Shown here in pieces: positions 16,378 through 24,145 of a stretch of DNA of 64,000 bases. The notes beneath the pieces are model-generated. The model was not told where the DNA came from. It searched no databases and saw only the letters and a program-made list of their open reading frames with translations. A program made the translations under genes and the position numbers. Position 1 is the stretch's first letter. Each line of letters begins with the position of its first letter. The stretch covers positions 1-64,000 of the forward strand of contig NZ_JARKNA010000014.1 in the NCBI RefSeq assembly GCF_029360765.1, given 5' to 3'. The DNA is from Terrimonas pollutisoli (lineage in GTDB: Bacteria; Bacteroidota; Bacteroidia; Chitinophagales; Chitinophagaceae).

Positions 16378-17073
16378 ATGAAAGAAAAAGGAATGGTTTT
16401 TACGATCGATCAAAAAAAAGTGTCGATAGATGAACTGGATGAATTGTTGGGTGACCAGCATGCAAGCAGCTCCGATGACACACCGTTACGAAAAGATGCG
16501 TTTGCAATCAGTGAGGAAGAAAAAATTAACCTGATTGCGAAACATTTCACGGAGATCATGAAGGTGTTGGGAATAGACCTGGGTGACGAAAGTTTGAAAG
16601 GAACACCGCGAAGAGTCGCCAGCATGTTTGTAAACGAAATATTCAGCGGCCTCGATCCCCGGAATAAACCTGGTGTTACGCTTTTTGAAAACAAATACCG
16701 GTATAATCAGCTATTGGTGGAGAAAAATATTACCCTGTATTCCACTTGCGAACATCATTTTGTTCCTATTATCGGCAAAGCACATATAGCCTATATATCT
16801 TCAGGAAAGGTGATCGGCCTTTCAAAGCTGAATCGCCTGGTGCAATACTACGCACGGCGACCACAGGTACAGGAAAGACTGACGATGCAAGTAGGCAGGA
16901 ATTTGAAATCCATTTTACAAACCGAAGATGTCGCCGTAGTAATTGATGCTACTCATTTGTGTGTTGCTGCAAGGGGAGTAAACGATGTTGGCAGCAGCAC
17001 GGTTTCTGCTTTCTACTCAGGCAAATTCAATCGTGAAGAAACGAGGCAGGAATTTCTTTCATTGATCAAATAG
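16378..17073 (+). CDS. folE: GTP cyclohydrolase I
   Basis: The enzyme converts GTP to 7,8-dihydroneopterin triphosphate, the entry to folate and tetrahydropterin synthesis. The 231-residue product has a 50-residue variable N-terminus, the GTPRRVASMF helix near 76, and the catalytic/zinc region YSTCEHHFVP (Cys124, His127), GLSKLNRLVQYYARRPQVQE near 147, and THLCVAARGV (His193, Cys195). The Cys124/His127/Cys195 zinc set is complete; positions after Cys195 read VAARG rather than the common MVMRG. It lies between two FNR-type reductase paralogues under a presumed ECF promoter, which is not a housekeeping folate context. Confidence 0.93.
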   Translation: MKEKGMVFTIDQKKVSIDELDELLGDQHASSSDDTPLRKDAFAISEEEKINLIAKHFTEIMKVLGIDLGDESLKGTPRRVASMFVNEIFSGLDPRNKPGVTLFENKYRYNQLLVEKNITLYSTCEHHFVPIIGKAHIAYISSGKVIGLSKLNRLVQYYARRPQVQERLTMQVGRNLKSILQTEDVAVVIDATHLCVAARGVNDVGSSTVSAFYSGKFNREETRQEFLSLIK

Positions 17074-17101
17074 CCGAAAGATATTTTCACACGACAAGCT
17101 T

Positions 17102-17167
17102 AGCACCTTTAAAAAGAGGCATTAAAACGGGATATTCTTTCAATGTCCATGTCTTTTTAAAGGTGCT
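17102..17167. repeat. long-armed hairpin between folE and the second reductase
   Basis: AGCACCTTTAAAAAGA (17102-17117) and TCTTTTTAAAGGTGCT (17152-17167) are perfect 16-bp inverted arms with a 34-base spacer. It could terminate or attenuate transcription after folE, or protect the upstream mRNA, giving different folE and reductase-2 levels. Confidence 0.75.
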
Positions 17168-17198
17168 TCCAAACAAGAAGAGTAAAATAAAATTTGCA

Positions 17199-17867
17199 AT
17201 GGAATCGCATATTGTAAGAATTGAGTCAATTGGAAAAATAAGCCATGACGTGTTGAGAATTGTAACCCATAAACCTTGCGGTTATTTCTTTAAGCCCGGA
17301 CAGGCGACTGAAGTGTCGATCAATAAAGGTCACTGGCGAAAAGAAAAAAGAGCTTTCACCTTTACAGGTTTGCCTGATGATCCATTCCTGGAGTTCACCA
17401 TTAAAACATATCCATCACACAAGGGAGTCACCAATCAGTTATTAAGCTTAATACCAGGTGACGAATTAATCCTGCAGGATGCCTGGGGTGCTATTTCTTA
17501 CCAGGGAGAAGGAGTTTTTATAGCCGGTGGTGCCGGCATTACCCCTTTTCTTTCCATCTTCAGGCAATTAGCCGCTGATAATAGTATCAACAATAACAGG
17601 CTGATTTTTGCCAACAAAACTAAGGCTGATATTATACATGAACAGGAATTAAAGAAATTGTTGGGCAGTGCCGTTCACTATATTTTGTCTGAGGAAATCG
17701 TGCCGGGTTTCGAACATGGCTTTATAACGAAAGATTTTTTGAAGAAAAATCTTCCAGCATCTCCAATCAAGATTTATGTATGTGGCCCTCCGCCCATGCT
17801 GGATAGTGTGTTACAAAATTTGTCCAATTTGGGTGTGGGTGATGACGCACTGGTAGCAGAGCTATAA
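17199..17867 (+). CDS. FNR-type flavin/NAD(P)H oxidoreductase, second paralogue
   Basis: The 222-residue protein is a clear paralogue of the 15633 gene (shared HKPCGYFFKPGQATEVS, DELILQ, GVFIAGGAGITPFLSIFRQL and YVCGPPPM). It has the FAD barrel (about 1-95, flavin motif RAFTFTG) and NAD(P) domain (about 100-215) and no 2Fe-2S domain. The ATG at 17199 aligns with the start of its paralogue; an in-frame start 12 codons upstream overlaps the hairpin. It follows folE by 125 bases, separated by the 16-bp hairpin. Sharing the operon with folE is likely but not proven. Confidence 0.82.
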   Translation: MESHIVRIESIGKISHDVLRIVTHKPCGYFFKPGQATEVSINKGHWRKEKRAFTFTGLPDDPFLEFTIKTYPSHKGVTNQLLSLIPGDELILQDAWGAISYQGEGVFIAGGAGITPFLSIFRQLAADNSINNNRLIFANKTKADIIHEQELKKLLGSAVHYILSEEIVPGFEHGFITKDFLKKNLPASPIKIYVCGPPPMLDSVLQNLSNLGVGDDALVAEL

Positions 17868-17936
17868 CGTAAGGATACTGCATATCGCCTGACATTTTTT
17901 TGCTGTTTCAAAAAAGCAATGAATAAGGTAGCCTGA

Positions 17937-17967
17937 TTGTAACCTTTTCTGATGCTGTTACTCTAAT
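17937..17967 (+). promoter_or_regulatory. ECF promoter of the cytochrome c lipoprotein gene
   Basis: TTGTAACCTT, ten variable bases, GTTACTCTAAT: both blocks are identical to those of the sigma gene promoter, with identical spacing. It lies about 104 bases before the ATG at 18071. Confidence 0.75.
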
Positions 17968-18070
17968 GATTAGAACCGCACTTTTCATCAGAGCAAAATT
18001 TCGCAACAACAGAAGGTGAGGTCGCGTTGGGAATAGGGTAAGTAAAAGTCGCAAACTAAAAAATTGTAAC

Positions 18071-19369
18071 ATGAGATATAAAAAGCAATCAATCACTGTT
18101 GTGTCATTGATAGCGGTAGTGGTAGCGCTGGTTCAATGCACTAAAGGAGGTGTCGTTGATGAGCCGCCGCCTGATCCCGCCCTTGTAAAGGATGGAAAGG
18201 AAATATTTCGCTTTGACAGTTTTGGAGATGAAGATTTTTGGAGTGGTCTTTTGCATCTTGACAAAGCAATCGCCGGGGCTGCTAATGGAGGATATGGTCC
18301 AGGTGTAAATCCTAAAACAGCATTAGCTGCAGGGCTGAAAGTAGATGCGGAGGCACTGCCTGCGGATGTTGTCGCCGGCGTACAATCCGGGGCTATAAGC
18401 CTGGACGATCCTGCTACCACGCTTGCGCTTTTAAAATTAAATGCGGTCGTAGGTGTCAAAGGAAACTTTAATAATGATGGAGCGCTGAAATCAATTGGTA
18501 TTACCTGTGCCGCCTGTCACTCTACCGTAGATGACTCCTTTGCACCCGGCATTGGTAAGCGGCTTGATGGCTGGCCCAACAGGGACCTGAATGTAGGTGC
18601 TATCGTGTCATTGACTGATAATGCACAACCCATTGCTAACATGTTGCATGTCGATGAGACCACTTTGCGCACAGTACTTAGCGGCTGGGGACCGGGAAAA
18701 TTCGCAGCAGTACTATTTATGGATGGAAAAGCATTGCGTCCTGATGGCAAGGTTGCTGCCAATTTAATTCCACCCGCATTTGGATTAAAAGGAATCAATC
18801 TCACCACCTATACGGGTTGGGGCGATATCAGTTATTGGAACTCCTTTGTCGGCACCCTGGAGATGCATGGTAAGGGAAATTTTTCTGATCCACGATTGAA
18901 TGATCCAGTTAAATATCCTATAGCAGTGGAAAACCAGTTCTTTAATGTTACACATAACCCGGACCTGCTCACATCAAAACTACCGGCACTACGGGCCTAC
19001 CAGCATTCCATTATCGCACCTAAGCCACCCACCGGTAGTTTTAACCAGTCGGCGGCTGCCAGGGGAAAAGGAATCTTCTTATCCAAGGCAAAATGTGGTA
19101 CATGTCATGCAGCACCGTTGCTGGCCGATAATATTCTTCACACGGCTGATGAAATCGGTATCGATGATTTTGAAGCGAAACGTTCGCCAACCGGTAAGTA
19201 TCGCACCACACCTTTAGGCGGATTATTTACGAGGACAAAAGGTGGCTTTTACCACGATGGCAGGTTCGCAACGCTGAGCGATGTAGTCAATCACTATGAC
19301 AATCATTTTGCAACAGGTCTAACTGCAACAGAGAAACAGGACCTGGTGGAATATTTGAAATCTTTATAG
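18071..19369 (+). CDS. di-heme cytochrome c lipoprotein, cytochrome c peroxidase-like
   Basis: The 432-residue exported protein has a lipoprotein signal (VALVQC, Cys23) and two covalent haem motifs: CAACH (146-150) and CGTCH (342-346). Conserved downstream segments (KYRTTPLGGLFTRTKGGFYHDGRFATLSDVVNHYDNHF, read as separate blocks) match the C-terminal haem domain of the cytochrome c peroxidase/MauG superfamily. It should act in the periplasm in electron transfer or peroxide chemistry, but the spacing between haems is longer than in classical CcpA, so the reaction is not certain. The promoter block at 17937-17967 places it in the ECF regulon with the reductases and folE. Confidence 0.85.
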   Translation: MRYKKQSITVVSLIAVVVALVQCTKGGVVDEPPPDPALVKDGKEIFRFDSFGDEDFWSGLLHLDKAIAGAANGGYGPGVNPKTALAAGLKVDAEALPADVVAGVQSGAISLDDPATTLALLKLNAVVGVKGNFNNDGALKSIGITCAACHSTVDDSFAPGIGKRLDGWPNRDLNVGAIVSLTDNAQPIANMLHVDETTLRTVLSGWGPGKFAAVLFMDGKALRPDGKVAANLIPPAFGLKGINLTTYTGWGDISYWNSFVGTLEMHGKGNFSDPRLNDPVKYPIAVENQFFNVTHNPDLLTSKLPALRAYQHSIIAPKPPTGSFNQSAAARGKGIFLSKAKCGTCHAAPLLADNILHTADEIGIDDFEAKRSPTGKYRTTPLGGLFTRTKGGFYHDGRFATLSDVVNHYDNHFATGLTATEKQDLVEYLKSL

Positions 19370-19387
19370 CAGTTGCAGTTTGCAAAC

Positions 19388-19427
19388 AGGCCTGGGTGTT
19401 TCATTTCATGAAATGCCCGGGCCTTTT
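19388..19427 (+). terminator. terminator after the cytochrome c gene
   Basis: AGGCCTGGG (19388-19396) pairs with CCCGGGCCT (19416-19424) with one G-T pair, extended by TTTCAT/ATGAAA inside the loop and followed by TTTT. Confidence 0.75.
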
Positions 19428-19503
19428 GCATTAATTGGAAAAGATCCAAGCTGCCTGTATCGTTTAATATACTTTGATACACTCCTCCAATTCATCCAAA
19501 AGA

Positions 19504-19532
19504 ACAAAGACCGGCACTGCCCGGCCTTTGTT
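19504..19532 (-). terminator. terminator for the HAD phosphatase gene
   Basis: ACAAAG-A-CCGG pairs with CCGG-C-CTTTGT around a CACTGC loop. On the minus strand it lies just after the phosphatase stop and is followed by T-rich sequence. Confidence 0.6.
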
Positions 19533-19545
19533 TCATTGTGTTCTC

Positions 19546-20361
19546 TCACGAGACCAGTAATAAGTCCTGTTTTTTTAATAATTTTTCAAACAGCTGATCA
19601 TCCAGTAAATCCTTTATCGAGTTGATAATAAAGTCAGGCGCATAACCAAATTTGTCCAGGTCTTCATTTTTAGTAACACCTGACAAGGTGAGTACCGTCG
19701 TAAATCCCATGGAACCAGCGCCTAAAATATCCGTGCCCATTGTATCACCAATCATGATCGTTTCGTCCGTCGCAAGGCCTAATACTTTGCGGGCCATACG
19801 CATCATCACCGGGCTGGGTTTACCTACACTGAAAGCCTGTTTTCCTGTGGCAAATTCGAGCATGGCCACAAAAGCTCCGCATCCTGCCCGGTACTTGCCG
19901 CTGCCAACCGGGCAATTGGGATCCAGGTTGGTTGCAATCAGTTTGGCACCGTTCATGATCATGTTGATGGCTTTGTCTACAGATTCCATCATGATCGTAC
20001 GACCCTCGCCAATAACGACATAGTCAGGGTGATCGTCTACGATCGAATATCCGACTCCATATAATTCTGTGAGCAGACCGCCTTCACCTATCACATAAGC
20101 TGTACCGCCTTCTTTTTTGGAAGCCAGATAGCGGGCTGTCGCCATGGCACAGGTGAAGATATCTTCATCCTGCACTTCAAAGCCCATTTTGCGAAGTTTG
20201 TAACATACATCCCGGTTTGTCCGCTGACTGTTATTGGTTAGAAAAAGAAAAGGATGTTGCTGCTCTTTCAAACGATGAATAAATTCTACAGCTCCGGAGA
20301 TGGGTTCATTGCCTTTGTAGATCACGCCATCCATGTCAATTAAAAAGCCCTTTTTTTCCAT
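19546..20361 (-). CDS. HAD-IIA family phosphatase (NagD-like)
   Basis: The 271-residue cytosolic protein has the HAD motifs in order: motif I LIDMDGVIYKG (Asp9, Asp11), motif II FLTNNSQRT near 40, the type IIA cap in the middle, the Lys of GKPSPVMM near 180, and motif III EMIMIGD-like TIMIGDTMGTDILGA near 203. It is a magnesium-dependent phosphatase of the NagD/4-nitrophenylphosphatase group, which hydrolyses nucleoside monophosphates and sugar phosphates. Exact substrate is unknown. Single-gene unit with its own terminator. Confidence 0.88.
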   Translation of the reverse strand: MEKKGFLIDMDGVIYKGNEPISGAVEFIHRLKEQQHPFLFLTNNSQRTNRDVCYKLRKMGFEVQDEDIFTCAMATARYLASKKEGGTAYVIGEGGLLTELYGVGYSIVDDHPDYVVIGEGRTIMMESVDKAINMIMNGAKLIATNLDPNCPVGSGKYRAGCGAFVAMLEFATGKQAFSVGKPSPVMMRMARKVLGLATDETIMIGDTMGTDILGAGSMGFTTVLTLSGVTKNEDLDKFGYAPDFIINSIKDLLDDQLFEKLLKKQDLLLVS

Positions 20362-20658
20362 AAGGTATTGTTTTTAGGTTATTCAATTTTTTAAAGGGCA
20401 AGCCTCTTTGGCAAGGCCGTTATACAAAGGGACAAGAACGTTATGAAAAGAAAAACCTGCTTTGCAGCAAAGCAGGCGATCGATTAGCAGGCCATAAAGA
20501 TAGGTATTTCCTGTTTGTTTTGCAACAATGAAAATGATTTATGCAAGTGAGTACCTTAAAAAATAGTTTAATGAAGTTGTATATCAATGTTCGTTGTTGC
20601 AGTGTTTAGACGTTTGTAACGACAAGATGGAATTGATCCCATTGGGCGACAAACGATA
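20362..20658. other. intergenic region with a minus-strand terminator
   Basis: About 300 bases hold no credible gene. The only strong structure is the terminator at 20456-20476, which points toward the HAD gene and would end transcription coming from the methyltransferase relic. Confidence 0.6.
20456..20476 (-). terminator. intrinsic terminator after the methyltransferase relic
   Basis: CCTGCTTTGC (20456-20465) pairs with GCAAAGCAGG (20467-20476), a perfect 10-bp stem. On the minus strand it is followed by TTTTTCTTTT. A strong terminator with only a decayed gene upstream suggests the gene once functioned here. Confidence 0.75.
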
Positions 20659-20921
20659 TTACAATTGTCGATCAGCTTTAAAGAGATCCGGGGTTAGTGA
20701 TGTTATTGGAAAGGCGGGGCGGATAACCTGATTAGACTGAACAGCTAGTCTTAAAGCTGTGCTGGTGGTGAAAGTGAGACCAACCGCGGCGTAAAAAATC
20801 TTCAAAAAAATAGTTGCGCTAAATTGTGCCTGCTGTTTGTCATAAACCAAAGATGAGATGATAACTGTTACCCTAAAAGGCAGTACAAGAATATCATGAA
20901 TATGCTTTATGATCGAGGAAA
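20659..20921 (-). pseudogene. second isoprenylcysteine methyltransferase-like relic
   Basis: A minus-strand frame open from 20921 encodes SSIIKHIHDILVLPFRVTVI, then SSLVYDKQQAQFSATIFLKI, which matches the relic at 1517-1825. The bases 20801-20915 align without gaps to 1671-1785. After FLKI the match ends and the reading changes to unrelated residues, so the gene is truncated. No intact start codon precedes it. Confidence 0.5.
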
Positions 20922-21033
20922 GTTAATACTGTCAGGGGTTCAAAAATTTAGTTGTGCCAGTACCGGATTATTTCCAATGATCCAACAAAATTGGTCTTAC
21001 TTAAAGACCCCGTCCCGCTGTAGCGATCCTGGC

Positions 21034-21086
21034 CTTTTTATTTGTCTGCTCGTGCGAACTTGTTCGCAACACCTCCAAATAAAAAG
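21034..21086. repeat. nested inverted repeats beside tRNA-Leu
   Basis: Outer arms CTTTTTATTTG (21034-21044) and CAAATAAAAAG (21076-21086), and inner arms TGCGAAC (21053-21059) and GTTCGCA (21062-21068), are all perfect. The outer right arm abuts the tRNA terminator. Confidence 0.65.
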
Positions 21087-21110
21087 CCCCGACACTTCGT
21101 GTCAGGGTCT
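21087..21110 (-). terminator. terminator of tRNA-Leu
   Basis: CCC-GACAC pairs with GTGTC-GGG around TTC. On the minus strand the stem is followed by CTTTTTATTT, a classic intrinsic terminator immediately downstream of the tRNA. Confidence 0.8.
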
Positions 21111-21113
21111 TTG

Positions 21114-21197
21114 TGCCCGGGACTGGATTCGAACCAGCACATCCTTGCGAACGCTGCCACCTGAAGACAGTGCGTCTACCAATTTCGCCACCCGGGC
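21114..21197 (-). tRNA. tRNA-Leu (anticodon CAG)
   Basis: The minus strand folds as a type II tRNA of 84 bases: acceptor GCCCGGG with CCCGGGC and discriminator A, a D-arm GGCGAAATTGGTAGACGC, an anticodon stem CTGTC/GGCAG with loop TTCAGGT giving anticodon CAG, a long variable arm, and TGGTTCGAATCCA in the T-arm. It reads CUG leucine codons. The 3' CCA is not encoded. Confidence 0.95.
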
Positions 21198-21210
21198 TCT
21201 AAAAGTTGCA

Positions 21211-21296
21211 GAGGTTTAAGGAGTTTAAAGGTTCCAAAGGTTAGCAGCAAAACAAACCTTTTAAACTTGTTGAACCATTGAACTTCTGAACTTTTC
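21211..21296. repeat. inverted pair of 9-10 base period arrays upstream of tRNA-Leu
   Basis: GGTT/GTTT-A-AA units recur every 9-10 bases at 21211-21241, and their complements AACC/AACTT recur every 8-9 bases at 21255-21296, with GTTTAAAGGTT facing AACCTTTTAAAC. It lies between tRNA-Leu and dapD. Confidence 0.6.
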
Positions 21297-21332
21297 TTCA
21301 GGGGCTGCAAATATAATAAATGATACTATTCC

Positions 21333-22139
21333 TTAAACAGAAACATTAAAATCTCTCAGCGCATCATTCAGGCTGGTCTTTAAATCCGTACTGGGTTTGC
21401 GTTGACCAATGATCAGGGCACAGCCTACACCATATTCACCCGCCGGGAATTTTTTGGTATAGCTACCCGGTATCACCACGCTGCGGGCAGGGACGCGGCC
21501 CTTCATTTCTTTCGGTTCTGCACCACTTACATCAATGATCTTGGTGGATTGGGTCAACACTACATTGGCGCCCAATACCGCTTCTTTTTCTACTACCACA
21601 CCTTCTACCACAATACAGCGGCTGCCGATAAAACAGCCATCTTCAATAATAACCGGCGATGCCTGCAGGGGTTCCAACACGCCACCAATACCCACACCAC
21701 CACTCAGGTGTACACCTTTTCCAATCTGTGCACAACTGCCTACGGTTGCCCAGGTGTCTACCATCGTTCCTTCGTCCACATAAGCTCCGATATTGACATA
21801 AGAAGGCATCAGCACCACGTTCTTGGCGACATACGCACCATATCTCGCTACTGCATGAGGTACAGCCCGTACACCCAAATCTTTGTAATTTTTCTTCAAC
21901 AACATTTTATCATAAAACTCAAATGGCTCTACGTGCCAGGTCTGCATTTGTTGTATGCCAAAATACATTAATATGGCCTGCTTTACCCATTCATTTACCA
22001 CCCAACCATCATCGCCGGGTGATGCTACCCGCAATCTTCCTTTGTCCACTTCTTCTATCACTGATCTTACGGCTTCATTGTACTTGTTATCTTTCAAAAG
22101 CTCCCTGTTGTTCCAGGCTTCCAATATTAATTCCTTCAT
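21333..22139 (-). CDS. dapD: 2,3,4,5-tetrahydropyridine-2,6-dicarboxylate N-succinyltransferase
   Basis: The 268-residue enzyme succinylates tetrahydrodipicolinate in the succinylase route to meso-diaminopimelate and lysine, feeding peptidoglycan. The N-terminal helical domain (about 1-95) precedes a left-handed beta-helix of hexapeptide repeats (about 100-240): VMPSYVNIGAYVDEGTMVDT, then WATVGSCAQIGKGVHLSGGV, then VIIEDGCFIGSRCIVVEGV. The length fits the family. There is no dap gene next to it. Confidence 0.95.
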   Translation of the reverse strand: MKELILEAWNNRELLKDNKYNEAVRSVIEEVDKGRLRVASPGDDGWVVNEWVKQAILMYFGIQQMQTWHVEPFEFYDKMLLKKNYKDLGVRAVPHAVARYGAYVAKNVVLMPSYVNIGAYVDEGTMVDTWATVGSCAQIGKGVHLSGGVGIGGVLEPLQASPVIIEDGCFIGSRCIVVEGVVVEKEAVLGANVVLTQSTKIIDVSGAEPKEMKGRVPARSVVIPGSYTKKFPAGEYGVGCALIIGQRKPSTDLKTSLNDALRDFNVSV

Positions 22140-22274
22140 TATTTTTTGAATTTTGCTGCGAAATTAAGTTAATCCAGCCTTCGGCGGGACAAGTTGTGAA
22201 CATTTGCGAACAGCTGAATGCACGGATGACAGGATTAATTCGCAAATTTGCACTTCTTCAAATTTTCAAGTTGA

Positions 22275-23441
22275 ATGAACATCGGGTTTGATGCAAAAAG
22301 AGCTTATCACAATACAACAGGACTGGGTCATTATAGCCGTACGCTGATAAAATTGCTGGCGGATTACTACCCGGAACATGAGTATTATTTGTTTAATCCC
22401 AAGCGATCAAACCGTTTCAGCTTTAATGGTCACAGTAACATTCATGAGATATTGCCAACAAGTTTTCCTCACACGTTTATCAGGGCAGCCTGGCGCAGCA
22501 CCTGGATAAAGAAGGACCTTTTGCGAACGGGCATCGATGTTTTTCACGGCCTGAGTCATGAAATACCTATTGGGATAAGAAAAACAGGTATTAAATCTGT
22601 CGTTACTATTCACGACTTGATACCCGAGAGAAATCCGGAACAGTACCACCCGATGGATGTAAAGATTTACCGGAAAAAATTTCGCTATGCCTGTGAACAG
22701 GCTGATAAGATCATTGCCATCAGTGACCAGACAAGACAGGATATTATTCAATTTTATAAGATACCGGAGCAGAAAATTGAGATTTGTTACCAGAGTTGTT
22801 CGCCGGTTTTCAGTGTGATGGTCAATGATGAAGAAAAGCAAAGAGTTGCTAAAAAATATAATCTTCCGCCTCAATTCTTCCTGTCAGTGGGGTCCATAGT
22901 GGAAAGAAAAAATTTATTGAATGTCTGTAAAGCCTTTTACCTGCTTCGCAATGACCTCGACATCCCGCTTGTTGTAATAGGAGACGGTGGAAAGTATAAG
23001 CAACAGGTGCAGGATTTTATTTTGCAGTATAACCTCGAGACAAAAATTATTTTCTTATCAGATAATAAGGATAAGAAAAGCGATCCATCCTTCTTGTCGA
23101 CACCTGACCTGGCGGTGATTTACCAATTGGCGATCGCAATGATTTATCCCTCGTTTTTCGAAGGGTTTGGAGCGCCGGTACTGGAAGCACTGTGGAGCCG
23201 TTTACCGGTTATTACTTCCAATGTTTCCTGCCTGCCAGAAGTAGGGGGGCCGGGTGCATACTATGTGGATCCTAACAGCGCTGAAGAGATTGCAGAAGGA
23301 ATGAAGCAAATTTATTCTGATCCGCTGCTGGTCAAACAAATGCAGGAAAAAGGGATAGAACATACAAAAAAGTTTGCACCCGATGTGTATGCTGCATCGG
23401 TAATGAATGTATATAAAAGTTTAGTGTCCTCCTCCAGGTAA
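22275..23441 (+). CDS. glycosyltransferase family 4-type (GT-B fold)
   Basis: The 388-residue cytosolic protein has the GT4 signature: N-terminal domain starting MNIGFDAKRAYHNTTGLGHY, VVTIHDLIPERNP near 113, linker ISDQTRQDIIQFY near 150, and the C-terminal nucleotide-sugar domain with FFLSVGSIVERKNL near 195, then YPSFFEGFGAPVLEALW near 295 containing the E-x7-E retaining motif. It transfers a sugar from an activated donor to an unknown acceptor, likely in envelope polysaccharide synthesis. No other polysaccharide gene is nearby. Confidence 0.88.
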   Translation: MNIGFDAKRAYHNTTGLGHYSRTLIKLLADYYPEHEYYLFNPKRSNRFSFNGHSNIHEILPTSFPHTFIRAAWRSTWIKKDLLRTGIDVFHGLSHEIPIGIRKTGIKSVVTIHDLIPERNPEQYHPMDVKIYRKKFRYACEQADKIIAISDQTRQDIIQFYKIPEQKIEICYQSCSPVFSVMVNDEEKQRVAKKYNLPPQFFLSVGSIVERKNLLNVCKAFYLLRNDLDIPLVVIGDGGKYKQQVQDFILQYNLETKIIFLSDNKDKKSDPSFLSTPDLAVIYQLAIAMIYPSFFEGFGAPVLEALWSRLPVITSNVSCLPEVGGPGAYYVDPNSAEEIAEGMKQIYSDPLLVKQMQEKGIEHTKKFAPDVYAASVMNVYKSLVSSSR

Positions 23442-23467
23442 GCCCGTATCATAGTTAATTTGCAGTA

Positions 23468-24034
23468 TTGGATTTCGAAAAAGACATAGAACAATGTTTA
23501 ACGGTGTTGAAAAACGGCGGCACGATTTTGTATCCGACGGATACCGTGTGGGGTATTGGCTGTGATGCCACCAATGCTGTGGCCGTGGAAAAGATTTTTC
23601 AAATAAAAAAAAGGCCGGATTCAAAAGCCATGATTGTTTTAGTGGCTGATGAAAGAGAAGTATTGAAGCATGTAGCCAGCGTGGATCTGCAGGTGTTTGA
23701 TTATTTGCAAAAAATTAAAAAGCCCACGACGGTTATTTATGAACATGCGATTGGTCTTGCAGATAATTTGTTGGCGGACGACGGAAGCATCGGCATTCGT
23801 ATCTGTAACGAGGCTTTTTGCAGACACCTCATCAAGCGTTTCCGCAGACCCATTGTTTCAACTTCTGCTAATATCTCCGGCGATGCGACACCACCATTCT
23901 TTGCAGCGATCAACGATGAAATAAAAAAATCTGTTGATTATGTGGTAAAGCACCGGCAGGATGATCAAACCATCGCCAATCCCTCATCGGTTATTAAATG
24001 GGATAATGGAACTATCTCTGTAATCAGACCCTAG
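23468..24034 (+). CDS. L-threonylcarbamoyladenylate synthase (YrdC/Sua5 family)
   Basis: The 188-residue enzyme makes threonylcarbamoyl-AMP from threonine, bicarbonate and ATP, the first step of t6A37 modification of ANN-reading tRNAs. The YrdC fold shows in the KNGGTILYPTDTVWGIGCDA motif near residue 17, the K-x-R loop KKRPDSKAMIVLV near 48, and VSTSANISGDATP near 135. There is no Sua5 C-terminal domain. The start is TTG at 23468, because no in-frame ATG precedes the conserved block. Confidence 0.9.
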   Translation: MDFEKDIEQCLTVLKNGGTILYPTDTVWGIGCDATNAVAVEKIFQIKKRPDSKAMIVLVADEREVLKHVASVDLQVFDYLQKIKKPTTVIYEHAIGLADNLLADDGSIGIRICNEAFCRHLIKRFRRPIVSTSANISGDATPPFFAAINDEIKKSVDYVVKHRQDDQTIANPSSVIKWDNGTISVIRP

Positions 24035-24076
24035 AAATTGGTTGATAATTGATAGATGACGGCATATGGTTCTCTC

Positions 24077-24126
24077 TTGTGCCTTGTACCTTGTCTCTTG
24101 TACCCTTGTATCTTGTCTCTTGTTCC
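24077..24126 (+). repeat. heptanucleotide array TTGTNNC
   Basis: Units TTGTGCC, TTGTACC, TTGTCTC, TTGTACC, (one extra C), TTGTATC, TTGTCTC, TTGTTCC follow each other with a 7-base period. The last 44 bases also form two 22-base tandem copies with two differences (24083-24104 and 24105-24126). It lies just before the cca promoter. Confidence 0.8.
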
Positions 24127-24129
24127 AAT

Positions 24130-24137
24130 TATCTTTG
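24130..24137 (+). promoter_or_regulatory. Bacteroidota -7 promoter box of the CCA transferase gene
   Basis: TATCTTTG matches the TAnnTTTG box used by the Bacteroidota housekeeping sigma factor. It ends eight bases before the ATG at 24146, so the transcript would have almost no leader. Confidence 0.6.
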
Positions 24138-24145
24138 CAACACTC

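Noticed and set aside
21402..21971. 189-aa frame antisense to dapD
   Set aside because: DapD hexapeptide repeats on the minus strand are clear. The antisense frame is Thr/His/Arg-rich and structureless.
22407..22874. 155-aa frame antisense to the glycosyltransferase
   Set aside because: It lies entirely within a well-supported GT4 gene and has no recognisable motif.
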